Source: Tieghemiomyces parasiticus (Eukaryota > Kickxellomycota > Dimargaritomycetes > Dimargaritales > Dimargaritaceae). Taken from it: DNA of 19,029 bases. The position numbers and the translations under genes were made by a program. The number at the start of each line of letters is the position of its first letter. The stretch's first letter is position 1. This document shows positions 10,203 to 18,112 of the stretch, piece by piece. The stretch covers positions 1 through 19,029 of the forward strand of contig JANBPT010000927.1 in assembly GCA_027575765.1 (NCBI GenBank). Reading direction: 5' to 3'. The notes under the pieces were generated by a model. The model was given only the letters and a program-made list of their open reading frames with translations, had not been told where the DNA came from and made no database searches.

Positions 10203-10709
10203 ATGAAGTTCCTTGCCACCTCTGCCCTTCTGGCCCTGGCATCCGCCACCGTCAACGCCGACACCAAGGCCAAGGCCACGTTCACTGGTGCCCAATCCGG
10301 TATCGCCGGCTGCGTGGAGTTTTCCCCTATTATCAAGTGCGGGTCGAGCGGTAGCGCCATTACGGTGAACCTCCAGGGTTTCCAGCCCTCCGACCAGGGT
10401 CCGTTCAAATACCACATCCACGCCCTCCCCGTTCCGGCCGACGGTAACTGCACTGCCACCAGTGGCCACTACAACCCTACCAACATCGTTGCCAACACCA
10501 CCTGTGTCCCGAGCAACTCCCTCGCTACCTGCGAGATTGGCGACTTGAGCGGCAAGCACGGTTCCCTCAACCCGGCGTCCAGCGCCGTCCCGATTGTGGG
10601 CAACTACGTGGACTCCGACGTGTCCGTTAGCTCCGTCACGGGCCTCTCCGTTGTAATTCACGCCGCCAACGGGACCCGCGTCGCCTGTGCGAACATCGTC
10701 GCTGCTTAA
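10203..10709 (+). CDS. Secreted Cu-only superoxide dismutase-like protein
   Basis: Probable extracellular enzyme dismutating superoxide to peroxide and oxygen; known fungal relatives (SOD5 type) act at the cell surface. The 168-residue protein starts at an ATG in a CACCATGA context. A TTG 60 nt upstream opens the same frame but is not a credible start. Residues 1-19 form a signal peptide (hydrophobic core, then VNA before Asp20). Copper ligands fit His71 and His73 (YHIH), His89 (GHYNP) and His153 (VIHA). Asp114 (GDLSGKHG) and the active-site Arg159 with Cys162 (TRVAC) are present. The two extra zinc-ligand histidines of classical Cu/Zn SOD are not evident between 89 and 114, and NCTAT/GDLSGKHG are Cu-only-family signatures. 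Three N-glycosylation sequons lie at Asn82, Asn98 and Asn156. There is no hydrophobic C-terminal GPI tail, so release into medium or wall is likelier than anchoring. Confidence 0.88.
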   Translation: MKFLATSALLALASATVNADTKAKATFTGAQSGIAGCVEFSPIIKCGSSGSAITVNLQGFQPSDQGPFKYHIHALPVPADGNCTATSGHYNPTNIVANTTCVPSNSLATCEIGDLSGKHGSLNPASSAVPIVGNYVDSDVSVSSVTGLSVVIHAANGTRVACANIVAA

Positions 10710-11582
10710 AACATATTTACGTATTTTTACCTATGGAGACCTTGTCTGGCTGTTAGTTTTATCATATTCCTTTACTGGCTGGCCGCCTTTTACCTTTCAC
10801 AACCATCTATGTACACGTTACGCCTACCCCCGCCCCTTTGCTCCACGCCTTATCAAGGCCTCCTCCTAAACCCCCCCCCTTTTGGACTATCTGACTTTAT
10901 TTTCATGACCTACATCTTTTCCCCCATACGACCTCGTACTAGCCATTGGCTAATTCCACGCCTTTGGTATAATCACCACTCGAGAACAGCAATAAATTTG
11001 ACCTTGGACTTTCCCTCCTCTTCCTCACCGCCAATTCAACACACTGATAATGTACTGAGCAGGATTGCCTCCAGCTAACTAAGTCATTTAAGTTTAATCT
11101 CGTGTTCATCGTTAACTCTAGCCCTACATTAAGCGGTCAATCATGATTGTCAATGTACAAAATCGATAGTGATTAATTTATATATATTGCCAAGAAGGAG
11201 TAGACTCGACAGGAATACGACTCAATAAAAGGGTAGGTGAGACGAAAGTGGTAAATAGTAGCATTTCTGTTTTCTTGGTAAGGAATGAGGATGGTTAGGA
11301 GGTCGCTGAAAATGTAACTTTCCGGAGCGTGAACGTGTTGGTGATTGCTTGACGACCTCATTGACATCGAGAAATGGTGGTTGGTTTACGAGCGAGACTC
11401 TCGGCTCTCTCGACCCCCCGGCCTCCTTGACCCCTGCAGCAATCCAGGCGAGCTAGCCCAGACTCATTCCGCTGACTTAAGTAGGCACCAACCCACTTTG
11501 AGTCATCTTTAACGCCACTCTCAATTCCTTATCCAACCTCCCACTCGCTACCCCACACCTCCATTCATCTCATCTAACCGCC
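10710..11582. other. Intergenic region between the SOD-like and phosducin-like genes
   Basis: No supported gene. An AATAAA at 10991-10996 may serve the SOD-like gene. The stretch 11090-11240 is AT-rich with a TATATATA run near 11179-11186, about 400 nt upstream of the next ATG. The final 100 bases are pyrimidine-rich leader. Confidence 0.5.
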
Positions 11583-12527
11583 ATGGCCGACGCCCTCGAG
11601 CGCCGATTCCTCGGGTCCGGTGCCGATGGCGATGAAAATGCGCAGGAGGAGCAGCGCCGTCTCGGCGACCAGGACTCCCTCCCCCGCGGGGGAGATGTCG
11701 ATGACCCACCGCATCAACCCGCCGATGACAACGATGGCCAACCACCACCCGAACTGCTGGCCGGAGCCCAGGGTAAACCAGTGGCGGACGCCCCCCGTAC
11801 GGGACCCAAGGGCGTTAAAGCCGATTACGAGCAATATCTGGCCTTCCAACGGCAGCAGCTCCAGGATCAACAGCGTGAACGTTACGCGCGTAACACCCTG
11901 GGCCAAGGGTACCGGTCGACCGGTACGCCCGAAACACGGACGTTGTTTACCACAACTGAGCCGCGGTCGAGTCGATTTTCCTCGGGCCCTACCCAGGGCA
12001 ACTGTAAGTATGCTGCTGCCGACGACAAGCTGAAGAATGACCAAGCTGTGAGTGACCATGACGACGACGATGAGGACCTTGATGCGCTACTCAATGACCC
12101 AGCGGTCCTTCGGGAGTATCAGCGGTCCCGTCTGGCTGAATGGGAGTCCCAAAATCTCCTTCTACGCAATCAAAAGACCTTCGGACGGGTCGAGGATGTG
12201 ACGGCAGACGATTATGCCACCACGTTAGACGACGAGGCCTCACACATCACTGTCCTTGTGCATGTTTACGAGGATCACGTCCCGGCCTGTCGCCATCTCA
12301 ACCGGGTCCTCGATGGACTGGCCGCTGGTCCGCTGATTCATGTGCGGGTGCTAAGGATTCGTGCCAGCGATACCGCAAGCGAGAGCTTTACCCCCGAAGT
12401 TCTGCCCATTTTAATGGTATACAAGGACGGATGCCTTCTGGAATCCTTCGTGCGGGTCACCGATCAACTACCTGAAGGCCAGTTTGAAGGGGAAGATGTG
12501 ATGGATCTACTATCATTAGACCAATAA
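11583..12527 (+). CDS. Phosducin-like protein, PhLP1 class
   Basis: Cytosolic co-chaperone. PhLP1-type proteins help the CCT chaperonin fold G-beta and assemble the Gbeta-gamma dimer. The 314-residue intronless ORF starts in a strong context (CCGCCATGG). An acidic N terminus is followed by GPKGV at 74-78, the class I phosducin-like hallmark, and a Gln/Arg-rich helix at about 81-104. An Asp-rich patch (about 157-172) precedes the C-terminal thioredoxin-like domain, from Phe200 (FGRVEDV) to about 311. That domain contains VLVHVYEDHVPACRHLN, LPILMVYKDG and a VTDQL motif, in the order seen in phosducins. As in the family, no CxxC redox pair is present. The protein ends with an acidic -LLSLDQ tail. 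It lies on the same strand as, but well separated from, its neighbours. Confidence 0.93.
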   Translation: MADALERRFLGSGADGDENAQEEQRRLGDQDSLPRGGDVDDPPHQPADDNDGQPPPELLAGAQGKPVADAPRTGPKGVKADYEQYLAFQRQQLQDQQRERYARNTLGQGYRSTGTPETRTLFTTTEPRSSRFSSGPTQGNCKYAAADDKLKNDQAVSDHDDDDEDLDALLNDPAVLREYQRSRLAEWESQNLLLRNQKTFGRVEDVTADDYATTLDDEASHITVLVHVYEDHVPACRHLNRVLDGLAAGPLIHVRVLRIRASDTASESFTPEVLPILMVYKDGCLLESFVRVTDQLPEGQFEGEDVMDLLSLDQ

Positions 12528-13049
12528 CCAATGTCCCAGCTGATGACCATGGGCCTTACAAGCGGTGATAAAACGCTTGCGTCGAAGGGGAGGGGGTTAT
12601 GGCCAGCGCAACTCCGCGGTGGGCTATTGAGAAAATAAAAGAGGAAAGATAGGTTAGAGTGCGCGGTAAACAAAAAAGTTGCCGGATTCTAGACCGTGCT
12701 ATCAACTGGTGCTTTCAGTAGACCAGCTCGAGCCTGTTGGGAACTAGGTACCCGTGACATGCAACCATAAAATAACATCGGCGTCCTGTCAACTGACCGT
12801 AAGCTATATGAAATGTGTGTCTCCAGGAGAGTGAGTAAGTAGGCAGCGTACTGGTGATTGGATGGTATTGCAAAGCGAGACGTGCTTTGGGGCGCTAGAG
12901 GGTGGGTAGTCGATGGGCACGGGGTGGCAGGCGCAAGTGGTGGTGGTTGAGAATCTGATAGCCTCTCGTCTCCGTCTCTATAAACTACATATACAATTAG
13001 AGGAGGCACAGAATCGTTTACAAACTAAAAAGCTGGATGTCTCAGGTCG
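12528..13049. other. Intergenic region between the phosducin-like gene and the right repeat arm
   Basis: No supported gene. A minus-strand open reading of about 100 codons (12689-13009) has no recognisable motif and a composition typical of chance. After the polyadenylation signal, nothing else stands out before the mariner terminal motif at 13050. Confidence 0.4.
12634..12639 (+). terminator. Possible polyadenylation signal of the phosducin-like gene
   Basis: AATAAA about 107 nt after the stop codon, on the coding strand. Spacing is right for a fungal 3' UTR. Confidence 0.4.
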
Positions 13050-13080
13050 CTGTGCTTCAGAAAAAACCTAGAAGAATTAA
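13050..13080 (+). repeat. Mariner-like terminal motif (5' end of right-arm element)
   Basis: 31 bases starting CTGTGCTTCAG, located about 150 bases upstream of transposase coding sequence, as expected for a mariner 5' terminal repeat. It matches 3130-3160 directly and the left-arm end in inverse. No opposite terminal repeat survives in this arm, so the assignment is indirect. Confidence 0.5.
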
Positions 13081-13199
13081 TGATATTAAGTCGAGTAATA
13101 TAAATCATTTCAACATCAAACCATCTTCGGCTTCACGCCTTCCTTTATTTACCGTCCATCATAACTACTTTTTAAAGCCTCCCTCCCCTTTCCACTGAA

Positions 13200-13721
13200 A
13201 TCAACCAGTGTCATGTGCGGATCTATATCTATAATTACTATCTGGAGGACCGCAGGGCAGATGCTGTTCTGAATGTTATGACTCCCTAGCTGGGCTCGGT
13301 TGCCCCTAACTGCTCCACCGTCGACAGGTGGCTGGCTCGCTTTCGCACGGGCCACCACTCCTTCGCAAACGACCCTTGCTCCGGCCGTCCAGCCGATAAG
13401 ATTGATGAGCTCTATGGGGATACGCTCCTGGGACAGCTGGAGGAAGACCCTCGACTGACTGCTGAGCAGCTGGCCTCGGCCTGCCACTCTTTCCCTAGTA
13501 CCATGTGCCATGTCCTGCGCAAGGGGCCTAGGGTTGTACAGCTAGTTCAGCCGCTAAATCTCCCCCCCCACGCCCTCACCGACGACCAGCGCCACCAGCG
13601 GGTCCGTTTGGCCATCGAGTTCCCGGAGGAGTTCGGTGGGGCCAGCGACTACCTGCTGGGCTCCATCGTCACAGGCGACGAAACATGGGTGTACCTTTAT
13701 CATCCCCCCGCTGGCTCTTCA
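13200..13721 (+). pseudogene. Truncated mariner-family transposase (right copy)
   Basis: N-terminal half of a Tc1/mariner DDE transposase, an enzyme that cuts and pastes DNA at TA sites. One frame reads through a degenerate first helix-turn-helix region (VRIYIYNYYLEDRRADAVL). It then hits an in-frame TAG at 13287-13289, which the left copy shares. After that come STVDRWLARFRTGHHSF and SGRPAD (typical mariner HTH sequence), a second helix region with DPRLTAEQLA, and HALTDDQRHQRV. It ends with VTGDETWVYLYHPP, whose Asp (13677-13679) is the first catalytic residue. The remaining catalytic domain is missing, cut at 13721/13722 by copia-like DNA. This copy keeps the frame better than the left one, thanks to its eight-C run, but it cannot be active. 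Confidence 0.88.
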
Positions 13722-16093
13722 TGTAAGAGGTGGTAACCTAAAGGTGGCCCTGTCCCAACCCAGACCCACTGGGGCTGTGTCATATCCAAGGTTAGGCTGG
13801 CAGTCTGTGTTGTAGTATAAAAAAGCCACGGCCTGCAATACCTGAGAAACAAGCACCCCCCCCCATGTCAAGTAATGGGTGCTTTTACCAGCACTGGCCA
13901 GGGGACTCCAGGTCCTGGTTAGGCAGCTGGCTGTCAAGAGCATTCCGAGCGGTACAGGGCGAGGGCCATTATGTTAGCAAACCGCCATGGCGCTCTGCGA
14001 GAACGTGGCCTTCATGGACCGTAGCTGTTTAGTGGCGGAGGTCGGAAGCGTTCAAACGAGACGGAGCCGGCGGCTGACTCCAGACCGCCTTCTTTGCGTG
14101 GTCCCGGACGGAAGACCAGGCGTAACCATCGGTTCCAGGCTGGGATCGAAAATCAGGATGAGGGCGATGAGGTATCCCATGCTATAGTATGGGGGCTGTC
14201 TTTACCCCCACAGTACTCCCCAGTGGAGACAGCCTACAGTCAGCTTCTTTTCCAACGGAAGGCGGTGGCCTGCCCTCCCGTCCCTTGTCCACTTCTTCTC
14301 CGGTGCACTTCCTGGTCGACCTCGGCTGGGGGACCCTGGTAATGGTCTATAAACGGGGCGGATGCGATCGGAAGGATTGTGGCGCCTGCTGTGCTCCCAG
14401 GTTACGTCCAGTGGAAGGTTCTACAAGTGAGCTCTGTCGGGCGATGGCCATGGCGTCGTTGCATAATTGGTGGACAGGGGCTACTTCTAGACTGCCAGTG
14501 CCTCGTCGACACCTACGAGACCAAGGGTCGGTGCTCTCATGCAACGCCGAGCAACGGGACCGACTTCAAGGTCTTTGTGCCACACCAGTTCTATCATTAG
14601 CCTTCACTCCCTTCCACTCGGAACTCTCATGCCCTTACCCCTCGTTCTCCATCATGTGGTCCGCGAAAACGGTATCGTTCCTTCGGTCTATTTACCAAGG
14701 TGATATCCTTTATCGCCTCCCTTGCCCTTCCAGCCCTGTGTGGCTCGGGTACTCCGGGTGTCCGACCGACTGCGACACAAAATGCCCCGCCATTCATACG
14801 GTTTATAATCGCCCCTCGCACTTCGTCTGTCGGGGGGGGGAGAACGCTGCTTTTTCCAGTAGCATTTGTAACCCACGCGGGTTACTGTACATGGGTGGGC
14901 ACTTTAGCCGGGTTGGTTCTGTAAGCCCCTCCAGCCCGAGTTCGGTTCAGCCTCTAGGCATCAGGTTTGCTTCCCTGGAAGTACCTCTTTCACTTTGATA
15001 AACCCTTTGCTCGCCCCCTGGCTCCACAGGTCGGCAATTCTCGCAGATTCGCCGCTGTAAGCTTACGGTTGTCATGGACGCCGACCCAATAGGCAGGGGC
15101 TTTATGACGGGGGCGTGGTGGCAGGCGGAGAGCCGGTGGGTGGCTAAATAGAGGACGAACCATGCAGGAAGCTAATGTGCAAACCGGCAAGGCCCGCACA
15201 GCCCTACGGGCCGGGAAAGTAGTCGGTGCCATCGTTGAAGGTAGCTGTGCGTCTCGGGAGCTGTCTGACGACAGCGGACCGAGGCCAAGCCGTACGGACA
15301 GAAGTTCACCAATCCCCCTCCCTTCTCCCGGTGGCTCGCAGGATATCTCATGCTATGTACACTCGCAAGCTCGAGGGAGTAGGATGAACCTCACCGAGTT
15401 GGGCGGTGTAGTGCGGATTGGATTGCACGGTCAAACTAGAGAAGCACGGGCCCAGCAATTGCAAGCCCTGCAGTGATAGGAGATCTAGCGCCGCATGAAG
15501 CGTCCCTACTCTGGCATAGTCTAGGGCATGTCAATCGCGCATCCCAGCCACCAATGTGGCAAATGGCACTTGTCCGAGGGCCGAATGATGGTCAAGGTGC
15601 GGGGTCTCAACAGCGCCTTGCCACCCATGTAATATCGACCCTACGTTCCTGCCATCCGCCAGCTTGATGCCACTTCAGCTGGATAAACACACAGCCGGAA
15701 GACAACCCGTCGCTATTGCGCCCGTCACAGGGGCAAGGTGGTCAGGGCGGAGAGACCAACGAAAGAGGTGCGGGCTGGTAGCTCCCGGGGCGCGTGTCGA
15801 GGCCCTTAAAGGTAGGCGGCCATGTAGCGTCCACGGCCCTATCTACCGGATGGCACACCTCATGTCCAGAGGTATGGTGCCGTGGGCTAATGGGTGAGCA
15901 GGTTGGCCATCACTTCAACCAAGTGAACAGGCAACAATGCAGAGCCCTTGGCGAAAAAAAGCCAGCTGGGGCGGAAGGCCCCAGGCCGGGCCCCGTGGGT
16001 CCCCGAATACACCCCTTCTGGCGGTGCTCTTCTCTTGCGGCGGACCTCTCACAGCCGCTGTGCGACACCTGGTGTAGCTAGGCATCCCGGGTA
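13722..16093 (+). mobile_element. Decayed Ty1/copia-like LTR retrotransposon fragment (right copy)
   Basis: Begins TGTAAGAGG directly at the break in the mariner transposase, as an LTR would. A TATA-like TATAAAAAAG occurs about 95 bases in, consistent with an LTR promoter. Downstream, several open stretches (for example 13987-14187 and 14189-14998) have no clear homology for me. They occupy the place of gag and protease but are not convincing coding sequence. The recognisable part is the GAG-pre-integrase motif at 15473-15667. The fragment ends in what should be early integrase. No reverse transcriptase, 3' LTR or primer-binding site was found. Confidence 0.55.
15473..15667 (+). pseudogene. 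GAG-pre-integrase/integrase zinc-binding remnant of a copia-like Pol (right copy)
   Basis: The frame reads HEASLLWHSLGHVNRASQPP and later LVRG and SCHPP. In Ty1/copia polyproteins the LWHxxLGH motif gives the two His, and the following Cys begins the Cys pair of the HHCC site that sits before the integrase core. The two His codons are at 15515 and 15527. The second Cys and the KHT-like tail (DKHTAG) follow only after a frame change near 15665. Family and position in Pol are fairly clear; function is lost. Confidence 0.6.
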
Positions 16094-16217
16094 CCTCAGA
16101 TGGTTCTTATGCAGGCAGCGGCTGGGGTGAGAGCTGGGAGTTCACCGTCGTTGCACTCGCTGACGAGGGAGCCGGTGAGGGAGGCACACCGCGTGCCGGC
16201 AACCCATGGCCGATGCG

Positions 16218-16224
16218 TATAAAA
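16218..16224 (+). promoter_or_regulatory. TATA box of the signal-peptide/F-box gene
   Basis: TATAAAA lies 187 nt upstream of the ATG at 16405 and about 125 nt beyond the end of the right repeat arm. A pyrimidine-rich leader follows. Confidence 0.5.
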
Positions 16225-16404
16225 CGGGTCGACCAGCCCACCGGCATAGTTGTCCACTCACCCTCCATCCGCCTCCTCTCGAGCCCACCTGCCTCGCCCC
16301 GTGGTCTCATCGTCTTGTGCTTGTCCTATTGCTGTATCCCGTTTGCCAGCCAGGCCAGCCGCCTCCTTACCCCTCCCCCCCAACGTCTCCCTTCGATCAC
16401 CACC

Positions 16405-18112
16405 ATGCGCGTACTTACCATCGGCGCCCTGGCAGCGGGCCTTACGTACGCTATGGCCCAACCTACGAAGTCAGCCTTGCAGTTGACGAGCCTTCCGCTA
16501 GAGCTTAACGATAACATCGTCGACTACCTAGAGGAAAAAGACATTCGCAACCTCAGGGGGACCTGCCACGCCATGTACTCTACAGCTGGCAAGTCACCAA
16601 AGTTCTGCGCCTACGAAGCTCGACAAAAGGTAAGTGCACGAGCCGCGTCTCTACCAGGTTCGGTATAACCCTGGTCAGCACCGTATCCCCTTGACCTTGG
16701 GAAGCGGGTCGTGGGCAAGTCGTTATGAGGTTAGCTGGACGGCCGAGCACCGCCGACCAGCGCTTGCTCCTTCTGACAGCTGGAGGGCGGACAAAGTTAC
16801 CTTGGGTAAGAGCTAACGGGCGTTCCTTGACCATCACGTTTGAACCCTGCCCCACGTGTATTTACACTGGCCATGGTAGGAGGTCCTCAACTTCCGTAGC
16901 GCCATTAACGCGGCCATGCCCCAGGACGGGCCGGATACCAACCAGGTTGTCCCCCTGCTCATGCCAAAGTTAACCCCGATTATCCGCTACGCGGTGTATC
17001 GTTGGATCGTGGAGGCTCAGCTCGGCTCGCGCTCGGGCATCACGCCACTAGGCGATGTGTACAAGGAGAAGTATATGGGCTATTGGTACCGCAACTCACT
17101 AGCCGCCCCAGATGCCACTGACGTGATTGCCATCCCGGCGGACGACTTTGATGCATATATTAAGGCCACCGGTATAGATATTCTTACCGAACCCCGCCTC
17201 AATTACTACCGCGAGTCTTTTAAGCTTCTGGATGAAGCCAAGCCGGACCTCGTGGCCATCAACGACATGATGACCGTGATCCCGCTTGAGGAGGCGCAAC
17301 AGTATACGAATGTGGGCGATGACTCCACTCTCCTTCTCTTTGCCCTGGCCCACGGCTACCACCACACCCTCTTCGACATTACCCGGGTACTCTTGGACAG
17401 TGGTTTCCAGGAAAGGCTACGCACCACAATCGAATCGGGAACCGTCATCCCGCTCTCTGTCTTGCGCCTTCCCGGCGCTCTTAGGAACTATGAGGCATAC
17501 AGTTTTGCCGTACCGAACAGAGAATCGCTCCCTGAACCGAAGACGCTTGACTACGCGGCCAATAGAGTGGTCCGTCAATTTGCGGCCACCGTTGTCGCCA
17601 CCCTTGCTGCTCAGGGCAGGGTTGACGAAACCCTGGCTTATCTTAAGGAGCTGGAAGAGGTCATTAGGCCTATGAAGGAGGCTCTGAGTCGCAATGGCAA
17701 CAACATTAATGGTGATGATGATAAGTATAACTGGGTCGAACATCTGGCGGCTCTCCCCTTCATCGCGAGTGCCCAGTGTGGCCAGACAGCGGCAATGCGC
17801 GAGTTCGGTCCCAAGGCGGCAATGCATTATAGCATAATGGCCGATTATGCAGAATATTTCGATTGGAAGCGCGCAACGGAGGCCCTTGATCATTTCGATC
17901 AGTACTCGGGCCCAGATCCGAATGGTCGCAAACGCTTGGACAAATTCCGTACGTGGTACAAACGCTCTCGCAAGTCCACTCCGTGGTATTTAAATAGTGA
18001 AGGGCCTAATTCAGGCTCTTATTATTTCCAAGCTCCCATGATCTCGTGCACTCCAGACGGAAAGCTATCGTTCAGGTCCTACCAACCTCGCGGTGAAGTT
18101 TACCCCGCGTAA
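16405..18112 (+). CDS. Predicted secretory-signal protein with an F-box-like motif, two exons, unknown function
   Basis: I do not recognise the family. Exon 1 is 16405-16629 and exon 2 is 16880-18112, giving 485 residues. The ATG (ACCACCATGC) is chosen over upstream TTG readings. The intron has GTAAGT and TAG borders and a CTAAC branch site, and keeps phase 0. Residues 1-18 look like a cleavable signal peptide (hydrophobic core, AMA before Gln19). Residues 28-60 read like an F-box: LTSLPLELNDNIVDYL, then DIRNLRGTCHAM. F-boxes normally bind Skp1 in cytosol or nucleus, which conflicts with secretion. The remainder is mostly helical, hydrophilic and without obvious membrane segments. One stretch (about 224-250, LLLFALAHGYHH...VLLDSG) weakly recalls an ankyrin repeat. 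The C terminus is basic (about 425-442), then Tyr/Ser-rich. An AATAAA lies 260 nt downstream. The gene model is firm; its function and localisation are not. Confidence 0.82.
16630..16879 (+). other. Intron of the signal-peptide/F-box gene
   Basis: 250 nt, from GTAAGT at 16630 to TAG ending at 16879. GAGCTAAC at 16810-16817 is a good branch site, and the first AG after it is the acceptor used. A small hairpin (ACCAGG...CCTGGT type, 16653-16675) lies near the donor. Confidence 0.8.

Larger units (their letters stand above)
13050..16093 (+). repeat. Right arm of the ~3-kb inverted repeat
   Basis: Mirror image of 77-3120. It starts exactly at the mariner-like terminal motif CTGTGCTTCAG and ends at about 16093, where the match to the left arm stops within a few bases. 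Small indels separate the arms: the run of eight versus six C in the transposase remnant, and a homopolymer difference near 14830. They are therefore diverged genomic copies, not one copy assembled twice. Confidence 0.93.

Noticed and set aside
10139..10661. Long minus-strand readings opposite the SOD-like gene
   Set aside because: Gly/Val/Arg-rich antisense shadow of a codon-biased gene.
12004..12052. Donor-like GTAAGTATG inside the phosducin-like gene
   Set aside because: No acceptor at a plausible distance keeps the frame, and the uninterrupted reading matches the family through this part.
14189..14998. 269-codon open reading in the right repeat arm
   Set aside because: The left arm breaks the same frame, I see no family motif, and it lies in decayed transposon DNA. 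A VHFLVDLGWG stretch faintly recalls a retroelement protease, but that is too weak to call.
77..16093. Inverted repeat as an assembly artefact of one sequence placed twice
   Set aside because: The arms differ by many substitutions and indels, have different outer flanks, and only the left has the extra terminal motif, so they are distinct loci.
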